Shown here one piece after another: positions 1 to 9,890 of a stretch of 64,000 nt of DNA. The stretch is taken from contig JAWNGF010000010.1 of NCBI GenBank assembly GCA_037039685.1, positions 434,001 through 498,000 of the forward strand, read 5' to 3'. A program made the translations under genes and the position numbers. How positions within the stretch are numbered: position 1 is the first letter of the stretch; the number at the start of each line of letters is the position of its first letter. The stretch is from Ceratobasidium sp. AG-K. Its lineage: Eukaryota > Basidiomycota > Agaricomycetes > Cantharellales > Ceratobasidiaceae. The notes under the pieces were generated by a model that did no database searches, was not told the origin of the DNA, and saw only the letters and a list, made by a program, of their open reading frames with translations.

Positions 1-271
1 CTTCCGGAACTTCCAGAATGTCAAGTCATATCTCTTATCTTGCCTATCATTGGTTGTACTTGGCTTTCCCACACTGATAGATGATGACGTGGCCTTGATC
101 CCTCATGTATATAAGCCCAGAGGTCAAGCCGGTTAACAACAAGGCTTGACCTCCTCTCCACTAGGACTTGCTCAATCAAATCCTCTTAACTATCACTACT
201 CCTTGGGTTCTAAGACTTGTCTAAGTCAAACCCCTTAACCTTTATATACCTAATTGACCCAAGTCGGGACA
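1..271 (+). repeat. gypsy-1 5' LTR, 3' part only
   Basis: Positions 1-271 repeat at 6531-6801 with three mismatches. The LTR ends GTCGGGACA; immediately downstream the two copies diverge (leader here, copia sequence there), which fixes the LTR end at 271. Confidence 0.95.
108..152 (+). promoter_or_regulatory. TATA box plus inverted repeat at predicted gypsy-1 mRNA start
   Basis: TATATAA at 108-114 is followed by AGGTCAAGCC (121-130), a short spacer and AAGGCTTGACCT (141-152); the ten-base arms are perfect reverse complements. The second arm begins 33 bp after the TATA box, where transcription would start, and is fully complementary to 274-285 just after the LTR. Read as the self-primer of the element (inference from the Tf1 mechanism). 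Confidence 0.7.
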
Positions 272-273
272 TT

Positions 274-285
274 AGGTCAAGCCTT
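274..285 (+). other. predicted self-primer binding site of gypsy-1
   Basis: AGGTCAAGCCTT starts two bases after the LTR end, the normal primer-binding-site position. I recognise no tRNA 3' end complement. It pairs perfectly over 12 nt with 141-152, the predicted 5' end of the element's own transcript. Confidence 0.7.
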
Positions 286-754
286 TTAGAGCATCAGCCT
301 TAAAGCTCCTGCTTTTCCACCAAGTAGATAGAATGTACACAGGAAAACAGGCATAGTACAACGGACAAAGAGCTATACTTGATATAGACCAGTAGTCCCA
401 CGTCGCTATACGCTGTCAGTGAACCCAATTGTTATCCTCTTTCAGGTCATAGCGGCTTTAGTCAGCTAAATACACCCTTACTCTGTTATACACTGTCGCT
501 ATCACGCCCGCCCAAGGCTGTTGATAACTGATAAGATCAGAAAAGGAGTATATAAAGCAAAAGCTTAGCGTCTAGCACCCTTCATATCCAACTCAACATC
601 TCAAGGAAGCCAGATCCTCTCAAGCAAAACTGGAAAGTGGTCGGAGCACCACCCAAGTTAACACTCTCATCCATCAAGAACCACATCAACTTGTTGTTTC
701 CATCAGTACGCACTAAAAAGGGACTAATTAGTAACTAACTAATTAACCTTAAAA
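286..754 (+). other. gypsy-1 leader with an internal TATA-like box
   Basis: Untranslated leader without a convincing ORF. A good TATA match (TATATAAA, 549-556) lies about 200 bp before the first ORF and could drive a shorter transcript; this is an inference from sequence only. Confidence 0.4.
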
Positions 755-1524
755 GTGTTCCCCGCATTTTTTAGCCTCTGCAAAGCAGTCTTTAGACTAA
801 AAGATTTCGTACTTGATCTAGACACCAAAGTTGACAAATTAAACAGTCAAATTGAGGTACTAGAAGAAGATCAAGTCGAACAAGCAGAGGATTTAAGGGT
901 TGAACGTACCAGAAATGACGAAAACCACAATCAACTCAAAGCCGATTATTAATCTCTTCATTCAAGGCTCGAGTTCATCAAAATTAACCTCGACAACACA
1001 AACAAGCAACAAGCCAATCAAGATTGTGTCCAAAGCATAAATCTAGCTGACACCAATATTGAAGTTGAGCGCTTGCAAGAACAAACCCGCGTCTTGATCA
1101 AAAATTGCGACCAACTTATTAAAATTCAAGAAAAACACACTCAAAAGGTCGAAACCCTCATCAACAACAACAAACGTCAGTGGCGTACTATCAAAACCCT
1201 TAAAGACAAAATCAAGGGCAAATACTGTCATCTTGCAACAGAAGTGCGTATTCCTATTAACCAGGATTACCGCCTTCTAAATCACCTTAATACCATTGCA
1301 CCCAACCCTTTTCAGTGGGACCAAGACCTCAACTCACACAGGAACAACACAGGGAACAGCTTAGACTAGAGTCCCTAAAACTCTTTATTGAAGACGTTCA
1401 TTGCAACTACATATACAAACAGTACAACGAACTAGGAGTAATCAACGTGTTGTTCTTGGAAGACAAAAATCTTGAATTGGTATTTTTAAGAAGTTTGCGC
1501 GTCATTAAAGACAGAAAGGTTTGA
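755..1524 (+). pseudogene. coiled-coil ORF upstream of gag in gypsy-1, broken
   Basis: Frame 2 is open from 755 to 1369 apart from one stop at about 950; the reading then continues in frame 1 from about 1315 to 1524. The product would be roughly 250 residues, rich in Glu, Lys, Gln and Asn with heptad-like hydrophobic spacing (for example LDTKVDKLNSQIEVLEED), so a long coiled coil. It has no recognised domain and precedes gag by about 70 bp. It may be an independent ORF or a lost N-terminal part of Gag. The stop TAA is one C to T change away from a Gln codon. Confidence 0.5.
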
Positions 1525-1590
1525 AGAAGAATCCGTGATATTTTGTACGGCCTTGGATCCCAATAAATCTACCTTTTTCCCCACTCCAAT

Positions 1591-2943
1591 ATGTCAAGAG
1601 CCCCATCACCTAGTCAAGGGGGATTTACCCAAATTTCAGCAACATCCGGACCCAATGTAGTTGCACATGCAATCAATGCCTTAATAGACGAAGTGCAAAA
1701 AATTAACGGCCATATTAATGCCTTAAATGGTATCACCTCTACCCTAGAACAGGGAATTGACAATAACATTGCAGATATTGTTGCAATCCAAAATCAAACT
1801 TCACAAATTGCACCCCTTCACCAATTAATGAATGCAGTGTCTCAGTCACTTGCAAACCTGGGTGCAACACCCTCCACCAATGCATCAACAACCACCCCAG
1901 GATACAAACTCAAAATGCATCCCCCAGAAGAATTTTCTGGAGATGTAGATAAATTTGATGAGTTTAAGTTGCAATGTACTTTGTACATAAATCACACATC
2001 CCCACAAGCAACCACAGAACAAAAAATCACTTATATCATGGGTTACTGCAAGGGGCCGGCCTATGTATGGATGCAACCTGGAATTGATGTAGACACGGCA
2101 AGAAGGGGAGCAACAAATTGGCTACATGACATGGACTAATTCTGGAACAAAATGCAAGCTAGGTTTGGCGATGTTCACAAGATCGACCGATATAGACAAC
2201 TCTACAAGAAATTGATCCAGAAGAACTCTGTCCAAGATTATCTACGAGACTTTGTTACTTATTCATCAGTACTTGGGTACACTGATCAAGTACTTCGTGA
2301 TGATTTCTATGACGGTCTTAAGGATGAAATCAAAATGGCCATGGTGTCACAGAACTTCAAACCCCATGAAGCAACAAGGACATTCAACCAAGTCCGCTCA
2401 AGAGCCCTGGAAATTGACTCCACAATGAATGCCATTAATGCACCAAAGAAATTGCAAAGCCCACAAACCAGCACTTCGAAACAAACTACTTCCAAGACAA
2501 CCACAAGCACTCCAAACACCTCACTGGGTCAAAGATTCAATGTAAACAATCGTGTCTTTATGTCAAAACCTACAGGGGGGGTGCAATACGGCAAAATCTT
2601 GAGCATTACCAGAAACGCCAAGGGCCGTCCAGTTCCACAGATCTTCTGGGACAATGGGACAAAATGAAATGTCCCTTTTGGAGCGATTCAAAAAGACACC
2701 CAAACCAGTACCTTCAACGCTCCTATCATTCAAACACCCAAATTGTCCACTCCTGCTAAAGACCCTAATGCAATGGATCTTGATGGAAAAGGAAAAGGAC
2801 CAATGATTTGCTTCACCTGCAGCGGCAAGGGACACTCAGCAAGAGTCTGTCCTTCCAAGAACACAGCCTCAGGGTTTGAAGCTCAGATTGAAGAAATTTC
2901 TTCAGACATTGAATTGGGAAAAGACGTCACCAAGGCTTATTAA
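1591..2943 (+). pseudogene. gag: gypsy-1 gag, two in-frame stops
   Basis: One frame runs 1591-2943 and is interrupted only by TAA at 2137 and TGA at 2665. The middle (about 1930-2430) resembles retrotransposon Gag capsid sequence, with GDVDKFDEFKLQC and DFYDGLKDEIKMAM segments. The C-terminal part ends with a CX2CX4HX4C zinc knuckle (CFTCSGKGHSARVC, about 2812-2853), the nucleocapsid RNA-binding motif. The ATG at 1591 follows a leader stretch without ORFs. Both stops are one transition from Gln/Arg codons. Gag would form the virus-like particle; this copy cannot make full-length Gag without readthrough. Pol begins in the -1 frame 36 bp downstream. Confidence 0.88.
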
Positions 2944-2978
2944 GGAGCCAAGTACTCGGTGATATATTAGCTAGTAAC

Positions 2979-5900
2979 ATGGATGAACTAGAAATCATGT
3001 CAATATCAAATGAAAACCAATTATACCTCGATTTCACCGCTCATCCACTAGCTACGGCTCCGGATTCTAAGTCAGTTAACAGATCAAAAAAATTCTCTGG
3101 ACAAGCACTCCTTGATTGCGGCGCAACCTCCTGTTTCATCAACCCTTCCCTAGCAAAAGGAGCAAACCTTCCCCTTTTCCAACACGAGAAACCAAAGACT
3201 CTGCAAGTTATAGACGGGCGAGAAGTTTTGTCTGGAAAAGTCACCCACTATACCAAATTTAAACTTGTCATGGGAACACCCTCCAGTGAAATAGAATGTC
3301 ATGTCACAAACATTGGAAGACACCCCATCGTACTTGGGATGTCATGGCTCAAGAAACATAACCCACAAATTAATTGGAAAAATAGGACAATTGCATACAC
3401 AAGCGAATTCTGCTCAAAAAACTGCCTAGAAATCCCATCTACACTCCAAATTGCAGCTGAAACTACATTACCAGAGGAATACAAAGAGTTTGCAGATGTA
3501 TTCGACAAGTCCAGATTGGAAGAACTCCCACCTCACAGGCCAACTGACATTACGCTTGACCTCCTACCAGAAGCTAAACTAAAGCACGGCCCTATTTACA
3601 AAACATCCCCAGCTGAAGACAAAGAAATGAAGAAAGTACTAGAAACCCTTATCCGAAGGGGACACATTCAGATTTCTAAGTCTCCTTTGGCTTCCCTGGT
3701 TCTATTTGTCAAAAAACCACATCCAGAAGATCCAAACAACCCAGAGTTACGCTTTTGCGTTGACTACAGATATGTGAATTTGCTATGCAAATTCAACGCA
3801 AGTGGAATACCTCTACTGGACCAATGGCTAAGGGCCCTGGAAGGATTCGTCATTGGCACCACTCTAGACTTGGCACAGGGATTCCATCAAACCCAAATAG
3901 CAGCAGGCCATGAATAGAAAACAGCGTTCAAAACTCAATACGGCATGTATGAATGGAAAGTCATGCCCTTTGGTCTCAAAAACACTCCATCAAGCTTCCA
4001 GTCCCTAATGAACTCTATATTCAGGGACATTATGGGGGTTTTCGTACTCATATACATTGATGATATCTTTGTTTTTTCCAAAGGAGTCAAAGATCATCCA
4101 GGACACGTGGAAGAGGTGCTAAGAAGACTAAGGGAACACAAATTGATTGCAAAATTGAGGAAATGCAAGTTCCACCAAACCAAACTGGACTGGGTAGGAT
4201 TGGTCATTTCCAATAAAGGAATTGAAACAGATCAGGAAAAGGTCACAGCAGCTATGAATTGGAAAGCACCCAAGAATGTCAAACAAGTTCAAGAGTTCCT
4301 AGGATTTGTCAATTTCTATCAAAGATTCATTCAAGACTTTGCCGGCAAAGCCAGACCTCTATATAACCTACTTAAGAAGGATCAAAAGTGGCAGTGGACA
4401 AGCAAAGAACAAGAGGCCATGAATGCACTAAAAGAAGCTCTTAAGGTGGCACCTGTAATGATGCAGCCCGATCAAAATAAGGAATTTTTCCTTGAGACAG
4501 ATGCATCGGGATTTGCCACAGGAGCAGTTTTATCTCAGAAGGATGAAGAAGGGAAATTACACCCTGTAGCTTTTCTCTCTAAATCACTGAATCCGGCTGA
4601 ACAAAACTACGACATTTTTGACAAAGAACTATTAGCAATTATTAGAGCCTTCAAAGAATGGCGGCACTTACTCCAAGGCACAGAAAAAGCCATTCAAGTG
4701 ATAACAGATCAAAAAAATTTGGAATACTTCTCTTCATCCAAACAATTGAACCAACGCCAAATCCGCTGGATGAATTTCTTGGTGGACTTCAACTTCCAAA
4801 TCTTGTACAGGCCAGGAAACCAAAACAAAAAAGCAGACATTCTCTCAAGGCGATATGCCCTAGAACCTTTGGGGGGGGTAGAGAACCAAGTTCTCCTCAA
4901 ACCAGACATTTTTATTTTGGCTATTACCCCTGACCAGGAGATTAACGATCTAATCAGAGAAGCAATCCTCGAAGATCCCAGATTAGAGGAAGCTCACAAT
5001 AAGCTGAGAAACGGAGAAAAAGTCAAAGATTGGGAATACAGAGAAGGACTCCTAATGTTCAAAGGAAAGATCTTTGTCCCCAAGGATGAAACTGTCAGAA
5101 ACCTGATATTGGAATTGCGCCATGACAATATTACAGCTGGGCATCCTGGACAAGCAAGAACATTGGAATTGGTCTCAAGAACTTACTACTGGCCAACCAT
5201 GAAGAAATTTGTCAACTCTTATGTGTCACACTGCGAAACATGCATTTGAGTTAAACCATTGAACCAACTCCCCACAGGACTACTGCGCCCTTTACATATT
5301 CCTGAGAGACCTTGGGAAGAGATCTCCTACGACATGATTGTAGGGCTCCCAGAATCAGAAGGATATGACGCAATCTTGACAGTGGTAGATTGGTTCTCCA
5401 AGATGGCACACTATCTCCCTTGCAAATCAACGGCCACAGCAGTAGACATAGCCAATATCTTCATTGCAAACATTTGGAAACTTCACGGCACCCCAAAAGC
5501 AACAGTCTCAGATAGAGGATCCACTTTCAACTCAAAGTTCATTAGGCATCTGTACAAATGGCTGGACGTAAAACCTACCTTCAGCACAGCCTACCATCCA
5601 AGGACAGACGGACAGTCAGAACGGGCAAACCAAGTCGTTGAAATCTTTATCAGGGCTTTTGTCAACCATAGGCAAAACAACTGGGTGGCCCTGCTCCCTA
5701 TGGCAGAGTTTGCTTACAACAATGGAATCCAAGCATCCACTGGCAAAACCCCTTTCCAAATCTGCCAGGGTTTCAACCCTAGAATGAACATCAGGGAAGA
5801 ATCAGACTATACTGTTCCTGAAGCTGATGCCCATGCGGAATTCCTGTTGAAAGGATATGACAAAGTTAAAGCCACCCTCATTCTAGCAAATCAGTCCTAT

Positions 5901-6377
5901 AAACACTACTTTGATAAAGGAGCCAAAGAACCAGAAGAGATAAACCCAGGAGATAAAGTCTGGCTTAATCATCAGAACATTTCCACAGACAGACCCTCAG
6001 TAAAACTCTCCCACAGAATTTTAGGCCCTTACAAAGTAATGGAAAAAGTAGGGACTCATGCCTTTAGACTGGAATTACCAAAATCAATGAAGATTCATCC
6101 TGTCTTCCATGTCATGCTGCTCAAAAAATTCCACTCTGATCCCCACAGCTGCGAACCCGCTCAACCACCCCCTATTCTCACACAAGAAGGGGAAGAAGAA
6201 TGGGAAGTCAAAGAGATCCTTAATTCCAAGAAAATCCGCCGTCAACTCCACTATTACATCAAGTGGAAAGGATACTCTCATGCAGACAACTCTTGGCAAT
6301 CAAAGGAAGATCTCAAGAACGCTCCTGAACTGGTTGATAAATTTCACAAACTCCACCCCACCGCGCCAGGCCCTTAG
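2979..6377 (+). pseudogene. pol: gypsy-1 pol: protease, RT, RNase H, integrase, chromodomain
   Basis: One frame of 1,133 codons broken by TAG at 3915 and TGA at 5247. In order: aspartic protease with DCGA in place of DSGA (about 3114); reverse transcriptase with YIDD (about 4056); RNase H with ETDAS (about 4495); zinc-binding integrase HHCC (about 5120-5246, the stop falls right after its CETC); integrase core with VVDWFSK, SDRGSTF and DGQSERAN supplying D, D and E; and a C-terminal chromodomain (about 6195-6360, EVKEIL ... IKWKGY). The TAG replaces the Trp of the usual GDEWKTAF segment, a single G to A change. The domain order and chromodomain place it among chromoviruses. The copy is inactive as it stands. 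Confidence 0.95.
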
Positions 6378-6387
6378 GAGGGGGTAA

Positions 6388-6801
6388 TGTCATGAGCTGA
6401 CTAAGCTCAGACATTTTATTCTGTTTTTATATCTTTTTTTCCGAACACTTTCCTTTTTTGGTACAAATGTCCTCTGGCGCTAAACTTGTATCAGGTGATG
6501 TATTTGTCTTTTCATTTGATATTGGTGTTGCTTCCGGAACTTCCAGAATGTCAAGTCATATCTCTTATCTTGCCTATCATTGGTTGTACTCGGCTTTCCC
6601 ACACTGATAGATGATGATGTGGCCTTGATCCCTCATGTATATAAGCCCAGAGGTCAAGCCGGTTAACAACAAGGCTTGACCTCCTCTCCACTAGGACTTG
6701 CTCAATCAAATCCTCTTAACTATCACTACTCCTTGGGTTCTAAGACTTGTCTAAGTCGAACCCCTTAACCTTTATATACCTAATTGACCCAAGTCGGGAC
6801 A
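6388..6801 (+). repeat. gypsy-1 3' LTR
   Basis: 414 bp from TGTCATGAGC to GTCGGGACA, preceded by the polypurine tract AGGAGGGGGTAA. It has the same TATA box and inverted repeat as the 5' copy (about 6638-6682). Confidence 0.93.
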
Positions 6802-9420
6802 CATGCACATTCCAACACCTGGAATAAACCTTATCTCTGGGAAGAAGCAATCACTTATGCCAACAAAATTTCAAACAATATGCCAACTGCCATAAATGGA
6901 AACTGGCAGATCCCCCACAAGATCATGTTTGGAAAAGTTGTTGATATGTCCTATTTTCAATTATTTGGGACTACATGCCATGTTTTGATCCAGCAGAAAG
7001 GACATGACAAATTACACGCCAAAACACATACAGCCATCTTCACTGAAATTTCAAACAACACAGGTGGTTCTTGGCGCTACTTGGCACTTCCTGATCAAGC
7101 AATTAGGGAATCTAGAAACGTCTTTTTCCCTTGGCATTTGCCTGACCCAGCAGCACTTGGCGATGCACCCCCCCTAGGACTCTCTGAAGAAACAGAACCT
7201 TCTGAAGAATGGATTGAAGTCGAAGCACTGACTGAGGGGGAGATTGGACCAGAAAAGAAGTCCAACATGGAAAATAACAAATCCACTCGGCCATCGACTT
7301 CCACCCTGACAACTACAAAAGACGATGCTTCTAGTCAGGGGGAGCATATTCCAATCCCCACATCTTCCACTGCTCCACACAACCCTATGCCACCTGTCTA
7401 CTCCAAACCCTTGCGCACCCACACCACCAAACGTTACACCCATAGCAATGTGGTGTCAGGTGCAGTATCTAGGGAACATCAAGAATTGATATCTGATTGA
7501 GGAATAGCTTGTTCCCAAGAAGTCAATTGGATCAATGCAATGGAAGAAGTCCATCAACACATCATGGCAACAACTCAAGACCCTGATGACATCACTTCCT
7601 TTGTTCCAACTAACTGTGGTCTTTTGTTTGATACTGGTGCCTTACCCAAACATGTTCTTCTTGCTCTTAACACTCTCCACCAATCACGTGACGATATCGC
7701 ACCTTATGCCAAAGAATGGTTTCAACGTAACCATAGAGCTCTGGCAACTCAGACTATCGGTAACCCTGGCAACATCATCTTTGATGACCTTTCTCCTAGA
7801 TGGGTTAACACTATCAATGACCCTATCCATGGTGATGCCTGGATCAAAGCTGGCCACACTGAGTTTAACACGCTTAAACAAGCCGACACATTTGATGAAA
7901 TCAATCGAGATGACATTCCCCCTGACAAACAAATTCTTACTTCTGGAATGGTGACAAAGCTGAAACTTGATCAAGACGGCAATATTGCAAAATACAAGGC
8001 ATGCTGCATAGTACATGGCAACCGACAAATCCCCGGAAAATCATACAATGACACCACTTTGAATATGCCATATCTTGATGCTACCAGGATTGTTCTCAAC
8101 ATGGTTGCTCATGCAGATCTTGATTGTCACATCATTGATGTCACTGGCGCTTATATCCATGCCCCTATTGATCGCCCTCTTTATGTTGAATTCCCTGAAG
8201 GTTTTGGTAAACATGGACCCACAGTGATGAAACTCAAGAAAGCCCTTTATGGCGCTCATCAGTCCGGTTACCAATGGGAACAATTTCGCAATGAGAAGAT
8301 TGCAACTCTTGGTTACAAGGAAAATCCTGTTGACATTTCCATTTTTATCTGTAACCAACACGGCGTCATTTCCATCCTAGTATGCTATGTTGATAACTTT
8401 ATGATTACTTGCACCCCTGGCCATATGCAACAAGTCAAATCCGAACTTATGTTGCTCTTCAACTGCCAAGATCTAGGGGAAGCAAAATCATTTTTAGGCA
8501 TGAACATCATTTGAGATTGCACAGCCAAGACTCTTACCATTTCCATGGAACAATATATCAAGCAAATTGTATCACTTGCAGATCTTAGTAACACCAAATA
8601 TGCTCATTCCCCTATGTCGCATACCACGCCAACCCTTGAACCTGCTTCTGATGTCTGGGATAACTATCCATTTGCAACAATGATTGGTCGCATACTTTGG
8701 GTAGCCCGCTGTTGTCGGCCCGATATCACTTTTGTTGTCAACCTTCTAGCCCAATTCACTGCCAAGTACAACCAGACTCATGTTGGTGTACTAAAGCGCT
8801 GTTTCCGATATCTTAACAGCACTGCATCGAAAGGAATCACTTACTATGGCCGAGGACCCTTTGAAGAAGTCGCTTATACAGACGCTTCTTTCGCTTCCGA
8901 ATACGAATCTTTTTCGGTTTCGAGCTGCATCGTTATGCTAGGAGGCGGTCCGATTATGTGGTCTTCCAAGAAACAGAAGACTATTTCGATTTCGACTATG
9001 GAAGCCGAATTTCATGCGCTTGCACACACCACTCAGGAAGTCCTCTGGCTTCGACATTTCCTAAACGGCTTAGGAATCGATATTTCCTGTCCAACAACTA
9101 TCCTAATCGACAATCAAGCCACAATCGACTATGTTAACAGCCCCACTCATCGATCTCGAGCCAAACACATTTCCACTCGATATAACTTCGTCCGAGACTA
9201 TTATCGACAAGGATTCATTAATCTTGGCTATATTCCATCGAAAGACAACCTCGCCGACGCGTTTACGAAACCGCTCCCGTACCCGCAGCACTGGTACCTC
9301 GCTAATTCATATATGGGCCTTAATCATTTATCCTCGAAAACGGCCCTTGGAGACCATTTTCCCCGAGAACAGGAGAATCACGATCTTAACGCCTGTTTCA
9401 AGCAAATGAATCTCGAATAA
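6802..9420 (+). pseudogene. pol: copia pol remnant: integrase C-terminus, RT, RNase H
   Basis: A single frame runs to the stop at 9418 with TGA stops at 7498 and 8512. The first part is the tail of integrase and its Ser/Thr/Pro-rich linker. RT (about 7750-8510) has the copia segments IDVTGAYIHAP and LKKALYGAHQSGYQW, but the catalytic YVDD reads YVDN (about 8390), a D to N change expected to kill polymerase activity. RNase H (about 8870-9230) keeps YTDASFAS and TMEAEFHAL. Both stops are one C to T step from CGA (Arg), and the Cys just after the second stop is one such step from CGC. 5' truncated and inactive. Confidence 0.9.
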
Positions 9421-9447
9421 ACCGTCTGGCTCGTTGAGGGGGAGTAT

Positions 9448-9883
9448 TGTGAATCGAATGGAATATGCGAATCGAATGTACACGTCGCCTACTACCGAAT
9501 GTGGCGAATTGACTCACTATATGCTGACTGATTATTTCTGTGCTGACTGATAGTACACGTATGCGTGTTACTAATTGTTTTCTTATCGTTCTCTCATGTT
9601 CTACTCATGTGTGTATATAAAGCGACTGCGTATTCGCACAATACATAATCCTTGTAGTCCTACTTCCACTGCGCGGCTTAGCTAAGAAGATCATTGAGTG
9701 CGAGACGTTCTCGGTAATATCTCAATAGATTAGGTCGAGCACACGGATGATTGAGGCCTCTCTCTCCAATACACTCGCCGAAATCGCCAGTTCGACCAGG
9801 GTTGAAAATCACTGGCGTCGTCCGATTGCTGGACGCATGGGTTATGTTGTCACTTTGGGTTGCATATATTATTGAGCCTAACA
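9448..9883 (+). repeat. copia 3' LTR
   Basis: Starts TGTGAATCGA right after the polypurine stretch GAGGGGGAGTAT and probably ends at CCTAACA, about 436 bp. It contains a TATA box (TATATAA, 9614-9620). The partner LTR is not in the window, so the right border is inferred from TG...CA ends only. Confidence 0.65.
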
Positions 9884-9890
9884 TCTAGGC

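Larger units (their letters stand above)
1..6801 (+). mobile_element. gypsy-1: Ty3/gypsy chromovirus, decayed, 5' LTR start outside the window
   Basis: LTR retrotransposon with order LTR, leader, coiled-coil ORF, gag, pol (protease, RT, RNase H, integrase, chromodomain), polypurine tract, LTR. The visible 271 bp of the 5' LTR match the end of the 3' LTR with three differences (positions 61, 88, 228), all transitions at CpG sites, so the insertion is fairly young. Every ORF is broken only by in-frame stops except for one frame change in the pre-gag ORF. The copy is therefore non-autonomous. It lies directly against copia pol sequence at 6802, so it inserted into a copia element; the target-site duplication cannot be tested because the left flank is missing. 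Confidence 0.93.
6802..9883 (+). mobile_element. Ty1/copia element, 5' part displaced by gypsy-1
   Basis: Integrase C-terminal, RT and RNase H coding sequence in copia order, followed by a polypurine tract and a 3' LTR. The coding sequence starts abruptly at the last base of the gypsy-1 LTR, which shows that gypsy-1 interrupts copia. Gag, protease and the integrase core are outside the window on the left. Confidence 0.88.
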
